From assembly GCA_002343505.1 (NCBI GenBank), contig DDQZ01000006.1, positions 1 through 49,381 on the forward strand: DNA of 49,381 bases. The letters are read 5' to 3'. The notes under the pieces were generated by a model. The model searched no databases. It saw only the letters and a program-made list of their open reading frames with translations, and had not been told where the DNA came from. Below, one piece after another: positions 45,698-49,381 of the stretch. This DNA is from Verrucomicrobiaceae bacterium UBA2429. Its GTDB lineage: Bacteria; Verrucomicrobiota; Verrucomicrobiia; Verrucomicrobiales; Verrucomicrobiaceae. Position numbers and translations under genes: made by a program. The stretch's first letter is position 1; each line of letters opens with the position of its first letter.

Positions 45698-46705
45698 ATG
45701 ACGCTGATGACCGCCAAACAAACCGCCAAATTGAATCCGCCGCAAGCCTCCAACCAGGGGAACGCGGGGCTGCACGGGGCGTTTTGGACGAAAATCATGC
45801 TTTTCTGGATGCGCTTGCTGCCCGCCTGGCTGTGTCTGGGACTGGCGCGGCCCGCTGCATTTCTCGTCTATCTGCTGGCCGGGCCGCAACGGCGCGCGGT
45901 GATGGCGAACGTCGGCGCTTTGCAGCCCGGCTTCGGACAGCTCAGGCTGTGGTGGGCGGGTTACCAGGTGTTTTTGCAGTTCGCTCTGGCCTACCTCGAC
46001 CGTCTCTGGCACATGCACTTCCGGCAGGAGGTGGCCTGGGACATTCCAGACAAGCCCCATTTCGACGAAATGCGGGGGCATCCAGGCGGCGTGCTCATTT
46101 TCACCATTCACAGCGGCAATTACGACGTGGGCGCGTCCCTGTTCGCGGAAAAATTCGGACGCACCCTGCACATGGTGCGCGTGCCCGAGCAGACCGCCGA
46201 ACTGCAGAAGCTCAGAGAAGCGGAACTGCGCGGTGTGGAGCGCGAGCACCCGCACCTGCGCGTGCATTACAACGAGGCGGACAGCCACCTCGGCCTGGAA
46301 CTGTGCCGGGCGCTCATGGAGGGCGAGGCGGTGGCGGTGCAGGGAGACCGCGTGGTCACCGGGGTCTCCCCGGTGGAGATGCGGCACGGCGGGCTGTGTT
46401 TCCTCATCCCGCGCGGGCCGCTCGTGCTGGCGGAAATTTCCCGCGCGCCCGCATGGCCGATTTTTTTGCAGCGTCTGGGCCGCATGAGGTACCGCATCCT
46501 GGTGGGCAAAGCCTTCAGCGAGGCGGGTGAAAAAGTGCGCGCGGACGAGGTGGGGCGGCGGTGGCTGCCTGTGCTGCACGCGCATGTGCGGCAGCACTGG
46601 GACCAGTGGTTTGTTTTCGAATCACTGGTGGCAAGGCATCCCGGCAAGGCCGTCCCTGACCTCGAACAACCCGGAAAATCTCCTTGCACAAAGTCGTCTT
46701 CGTGA
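45698..46705 (+). CDS. LpxL-like lipid acyltransferase (335 aa)
   Basis: A membrane-associated acyltransferase of the lipid A lauroyl/myristoyl-transferase (LABLAT) family. The catalytic H-x4-D motif is HSGNYD, His138 and Asp143 from this start. AVAVQGDRVV and CFLIPRGPLVLAEISRAPAWP match the later conserved parts. An N-terminal hydrophobic helix (KIMLFWMRLLPAWLCLGLA) anchors it. I chose the ATG at 45698; the frame is open back to an ATG at 45626, and ATG 45707 is also possible. It may acylate lipid A or, given the halogenase-like neighbour, another lipid. Confidence 0.85.
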   Translation: MTLMTAKQTAKLNPPQASNQGNAGLHGAFWTKIMLFWMRLLPAWLCLGLARPAAFLVYLLAGPQRRAVMANVGALQPGFGQLRLWWAGYQVFLQFALAYLDRLWHMHFRQEVAWDIPDKPHFDEMRGHPGGVLIFTIHSGNYDVGASLFAEKFGRTLHMVRVPEQTAELQKLREAELRGVEREHPHLRVHYNEADSHLGLELCRALMEGEAVAVQGDRVVTGVSPVEMRHGGLCFLIPRGPLVLAEISRAPAWPIFLQRLGRMRYRILVGKAFSEAGEKVRADEVGRRWLPVLHAHVRQHWDQWFVFESLVARHPGKAVPDLEQPGKSPCTKSSS

Positions 46706-46744
46706 TTCTTTCCGCCCCTCCTAAACCAAAGACACTAACCCAAT

Positions 46745-46761
46745 GCCCGCAGGACGCGGGC
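46745..46761 (+). promoter_or_regulatory. Leader hairpin upstream of rpsO
   Basis: GCCCGC and GCGGGC form a perfect 6-base stem with an AGGAC loop, ending 14 bases before the rpsO ATG. S15 is known to repress its own translation by binding its leader in several bacteria, with leader structures that differ between phyla; this hairpin is a candidate site. Confidence 0.35.
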
Positions 46762-46775
46762 ACCGACACCAGACC

Positions 46776-47033
46776 ATGAGCGAAGCCACCATCAGCCCCA
46801 GCACTTTCCAACTGCATGAAAAGGACACCGGAAGTTCCGACGTGCAGGTCGCGATCTTGACGGAGCGCATCAACCACCTCACCGAGCACCTCGCGAGCCA
46901 TTCGAAGGATCATTCCTCCCGCCGCGGCCTGCTCAAGCTGGTCGCGCGCCGCCGCAAGCTGCTGGACTACCTCAAGCTGACCGCCAACGAGCGGTATCAG
47001 AAGCTCCTCAAGAGCCTCAGCCTGCGCCGCTGA
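46776..47033 (+). CDS. rpsO: 30S ribosomal protein S15
   Basis: S15 binds 16S rRNA in the platform and bridges the subunits. The family core [40 protein letters not shown] and [16 protein letters not shown] is complete. The start at 46776 gives 85 aa, close to the usual 89; an ATG at 46743 in the same frame would add a segment that reads through the leader hairpin. The rpsO-pnp pair is conserved in many bacteria. Confidence 0.97.
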   Translation: MSEATISPSTFQLHEKDTGSSDVQVAILTERINHLTEHLASHSKDHSSRRGLLKLVARRRKLLDYLKLTANERYQKLLKSLSLRR

Positions 47034-47051
47034 CAGAATGCGTTTTCCGGA

Positions 47052-47084
47052 GGGTGATGCCGCTGGCATCGCCCTTCGAGTTTT
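47052..47084 (+). terminator. Intercistronic hairpin between rpsO and pnp
   Basis: GGGTGATGCC (47052-47061) pairs with GGCATCGCCC (47065-47074) with one G-U pair and a 3-base loop; a weak T-tract (TTCGAGTTTT) follows. It may terminate part of the rpsO transcripts. In E. coli the pnp leader has a comparable stem that PNPase and RNase III use for autoregulation, which this could also serve. Confidence 0.5.
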
Positions 47085-47212
47085 GACGCGCAGCACGGGC
47101 ATTCCACTCCAGGACGCATGATCGTCCTGAGAATTCTTACAAACCGCATTTGACGCGCGCTCCCAATCCGCGCGGCTCATTTTCCCAAACCAAAAACACA
47201 CAAAGCAGCCAT

Positions 47213-49039
47213 ATGGCCATCCACAAACAAACCGTCCAGCTCGGTGCTGGAACCCTCGAAATCGAAACCGGCAAGCTCGCCAAGCTCGCCGACGGAGCCG
47301 TCACCGTGCGGCTCGGCGAAACCATTGTCATCGTCACCGCCGTCTCCGCCACCAAGATCAAGGAAGGTCTCGACTTCTTCCCCCTCTCCGTGGAGTACAA
47401 GGAAAAGGCCTCCGCCGCCGGCAAATTCCCCGGCGGTTACTTCAAGCGCGAAGGCCGCCCCACGGAAAAGGAAATCCTCACCTGCCGCATGACGGACCGG
47501 CCCCTGCGCCCGCTCTTCCCGAAAGGTTACTTCTACGAGACCCAGGTCGTCGCCATCCTGCTCAGCGCGGACGGTGAAAACGACTCCGACATCCTCGCGA
47601 TGAACGGCGCCTCCGCCGCTCTCTGCGTCTCCGACATTCCCTTCGCCGGCCCCATCGGTGCCGTGCGTGTCGGACGCGTGGGCGGCCAGTTCGTCATCAA
47701 CCCCACCCACAGCCAGCGTGAGGAGAGCGATCTTGACCTCGTTTATGTCGGCAGCAAGACCGACGTCATCATGATCGAAGGCGCCGCCAACGAGCTGCCC
47801 GAGGCAGACTTCGTCGCCGCGCTCCGCTTTGCCCAGGAGAGCATCCAGCCCATCATCCAGGCCCAGGAGGCGCTCGCCGCCGCCGCTGGCAAGGAAAAAC
47901 GCGTCGTCCCGCTCATGCTCGCCAAGGAGGACCTCCTGGAAGTCGCCTACGCCGTCGCTGGAGACCGCATCGAAGGCGCCCTCTACCAGCCCTCCAAGGT
48001 CGCTCGCGGCAAAGCCGTCGGCGCCTTGAAAGACGAGGTCGAGGCTGCCATCAAAGCCAAATACCCCGAAGCCACCGCCTTCGAGATCAGCCAGGCATTT
48101 GACTACCTTCAGAAGAAAGCCTTTCGCATCTCCATCCTCGACAAGCTCAGCCGCTGCGACGGCCGCGCCATTGACCAAATCCGCCCGCTCTCCGGCGAGG
48201 TCGCCGTGCTGCCGCGCACGCACGGGTCCGCCATCTTCGCCCGCGGCGAGACCCAGGCGCTCGCCATCGCCACCCTGGCCCCGGCTGACGAGGCCCAGGA
48301 GATGGACACTTACGCCGGCGGCCCGGACAGCAAGCGCTTCATCCTGCATTACAACTTCCCGCCCTTCTCCGTCGGTGAATGCGGACGCTTCGGCGGGCAG
48401 AACCGCCGCGAGATCGGCCACGGCGCGCTCGCCGAGCGCTCCATCGAGCCCGTTATCCCGCCGAAGGAAACCTTCCCCTACGCCATCCGCGTCAGCAGCG
48501 AAGTCATGGAATCCAACGGCTCCACCTCTATGGCTTCCGTCTGCTCCGGCGTCATGGCCCTCATGGACGCAGGAGTGCCCCTGAAACGCCCCGTCGCCGG
48601 CATTTCCGTCGGCCTCGTCACCGAGTTCGAGGGCGAGCAAATGAAGCGCTATCTCACCATGCTCGACATCCTCGGCTCCGAGGACCACTTCGGCGACATG
48701 GACTTCAAACTCTGCGGCACCAGCGAAGGCGTCACCGGCTACCAGCTCGACCTCAAGCTCCCCGGCATCCCGCTCAGCATCCTGGAGGAGGCCGTCACCA
48801 AGGCCAAAAACGGCCGCACTGAAGTCCTCGCCGCCATGGCCCAGGGCATCAGCGAGGTGAAGCCCCTCAGCCCGCACGCCCCGCGCATCGAGATCATCAA
48901 GATCAACCCCGACAAGATCGGCGAGCTCATCGGCCCCGGCGGCAAGAACATCAAGGGCATCCAGGCCGAGACCGGTGCCGATATCAACATCAACGACGAC
49001 GGCACCGTCAACATCTACGCCGCCCACCAGGAGGCGCTC
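47213..49039 (+). CDS. pnp: Polyribonucleotide nucleotidyltransferase, 3' part missing
   Basis: PNPase degrades RNA from the 3' end with phosphate. Two RNase PH-like domains are present: the first begins after [20 protein letters not shown] and has [20 protein letters not shown]; the second has [11 protein letters not shown] and the catalytic stretch [12 protein letters not shown] with its conserved Asp residues. The KH domain follows with GPGGKNIK from residue 574. The S1 domain expected after about residue 620 is absent: near codon 610 the frame passes without a stop into acyl-CoA dehydrogenase sequence. The start at 47213 follows a weak site; the rpsO-pnp gap is 179 bases. The end coordinate is my estimate of the junction, give or take about 20 bases. 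Confidence 0.93.
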
Positions 49040-49381
49040 GACCGCGCCATCGCCTACTCGCTGGAGCGGATTCAGGGCGGCGAACCGCTCAGCCAGAAGC
49101 AGGGCTACACGCACAAGTTGATCGTGCCGCACGCAGTGCGGCTGGAAGCGGCGCGCAGCTACATCGAGCACACGGCCGACCAGATCGACCGCGGGCTGGG
49201 CGCCAACGGCGCGATGAACACCGAAGGCGCGATCGCCAAGTTCATGGCCACCGAGGCCGGCAACGCCGCCGCCGACGCGGCCATCCAGGCGCATGGCGGC
49301 TACGGCTACACCCGCGAGTACGTGGTCGAGAAGGTCAAGCGCGACGTCCGCATCACCACGATCTACGAGGGCACCTCGGAG
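49040..49381 (+). CDS. C-terminal fragment of an acyl-CoA dehydrogenase, joined in frame to pnp
   Basis: From about codon 610 of the open frame the residues read [50 protein letters not shown], then [20 protein letters not shown] and [10 protein letters not shown] to the window edge. The Q-x2-GG-x-GY-x2-E-x4-K-x3-D spacing is the acyl-CoA dehydrogenase C-terminal signature, and EGTSE is the flavin-contacting end of the family. The N-terminal and middle domains and the start codon are missing, and the rest lies beyond the window. A natural PNPase-dehydrogenase fusion is unknown to me; an assembly chimera is much more likely. Confidence 0.85.

Noticed and set aside
47177..49294. A 705-residue minus-strand frame opposite pnp
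   Set aside because: Same antisense artefact; the plus strand carries clear PNPase domains.

Overview
The window looks like one arm of a chromosome from a bacterium of the PVC superphylum, most likely a Verrucomicrobium. Pointers are high G+C coding sequence; a giant PEP-CTERM protein built from autotransporter-associated beta-strand repeats; a planctomycete/verrucomicrobial-type short cytochrome c lipoprotein; a Tat-exported Gfo/Idh oxidoreductase; a transketolase with SGHLG instead of the usual SGHPG; and a ribosomal cluster lacking rpsN and rpmD at their usual places, as I recall is also the case in Chlamydiae. No 16S rRNA or tRNA was seen, so this placement is inference.

Layout. (1) 1-2.25 kb: a SAM methyltransferase overlapping a one-haem c-type lipoprotein, then a secreted protein of unknown role. 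(2) 2.6-18.1 kb: a fused str-S10-spc cluster, all on the plus strand: rpsL, rpsG, fusA, rpsJ, rplC, rplD, rplW, rplB, rpsS, an exported coiled-coil protein, rplV, rpsC, rplP, rpmC, rpsQ, rplN, rplX, rplE, rpsH, rplF, rplR, rpsE, rplO, secY, map. tuf, rpsN and rpmD are missing from their usual slots, and the cluster stops at map. (3) 18.1-31.3 kb: an A+T-rich leader with a perfect Shine-Dalgarno on a five-codon minicistron, then one 4254-residue surface/secreted protein ending in a clear rho-independent terminator. (4) 35.4-31.3 kb, minus strand: yceH-like gene, Gfo/Idh oxidoreductase, esterase and apbE, closely spaced. (5) 35.6-37.5 kb: transketolase plus terminator. (6) 37.8-38.35 kb: decayed IS5-type insertion sequences, one still flanked by an 18-bp perfect inverted repeat. 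(7) 43.9-38.3 kb, minus strand: argS, an ExbB/TolQ-like channel protein, ExbD and a large exported TPR protein. (8) 44.0-46.7 kb: a flavin-dependent halogenase-like oxidoreductase divergent from a LpxL-like acyltransferase. (9) 46.8-49.4 kb: rpsO and pnp.

The last ~340 bases are not pnp. After the KH domain the frame continues, without a stop, into the C-terminal part of an acyl-CoA dehydrogenase. The best explanation is a chimeric assembly join at the contig end, so the final part should not be read as native gene order.

The most interesting biological signals are the exported coiled-coil protein embedded between rpsS and rplV, the long-period triplication inside the giant PEP-CTERM protein with its unusual leader, and the ExbB-ExbD-TPR energy-transducing set without a TonB/TolA gene. 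All family calls come from reading motifs by eye; no database search was possible.
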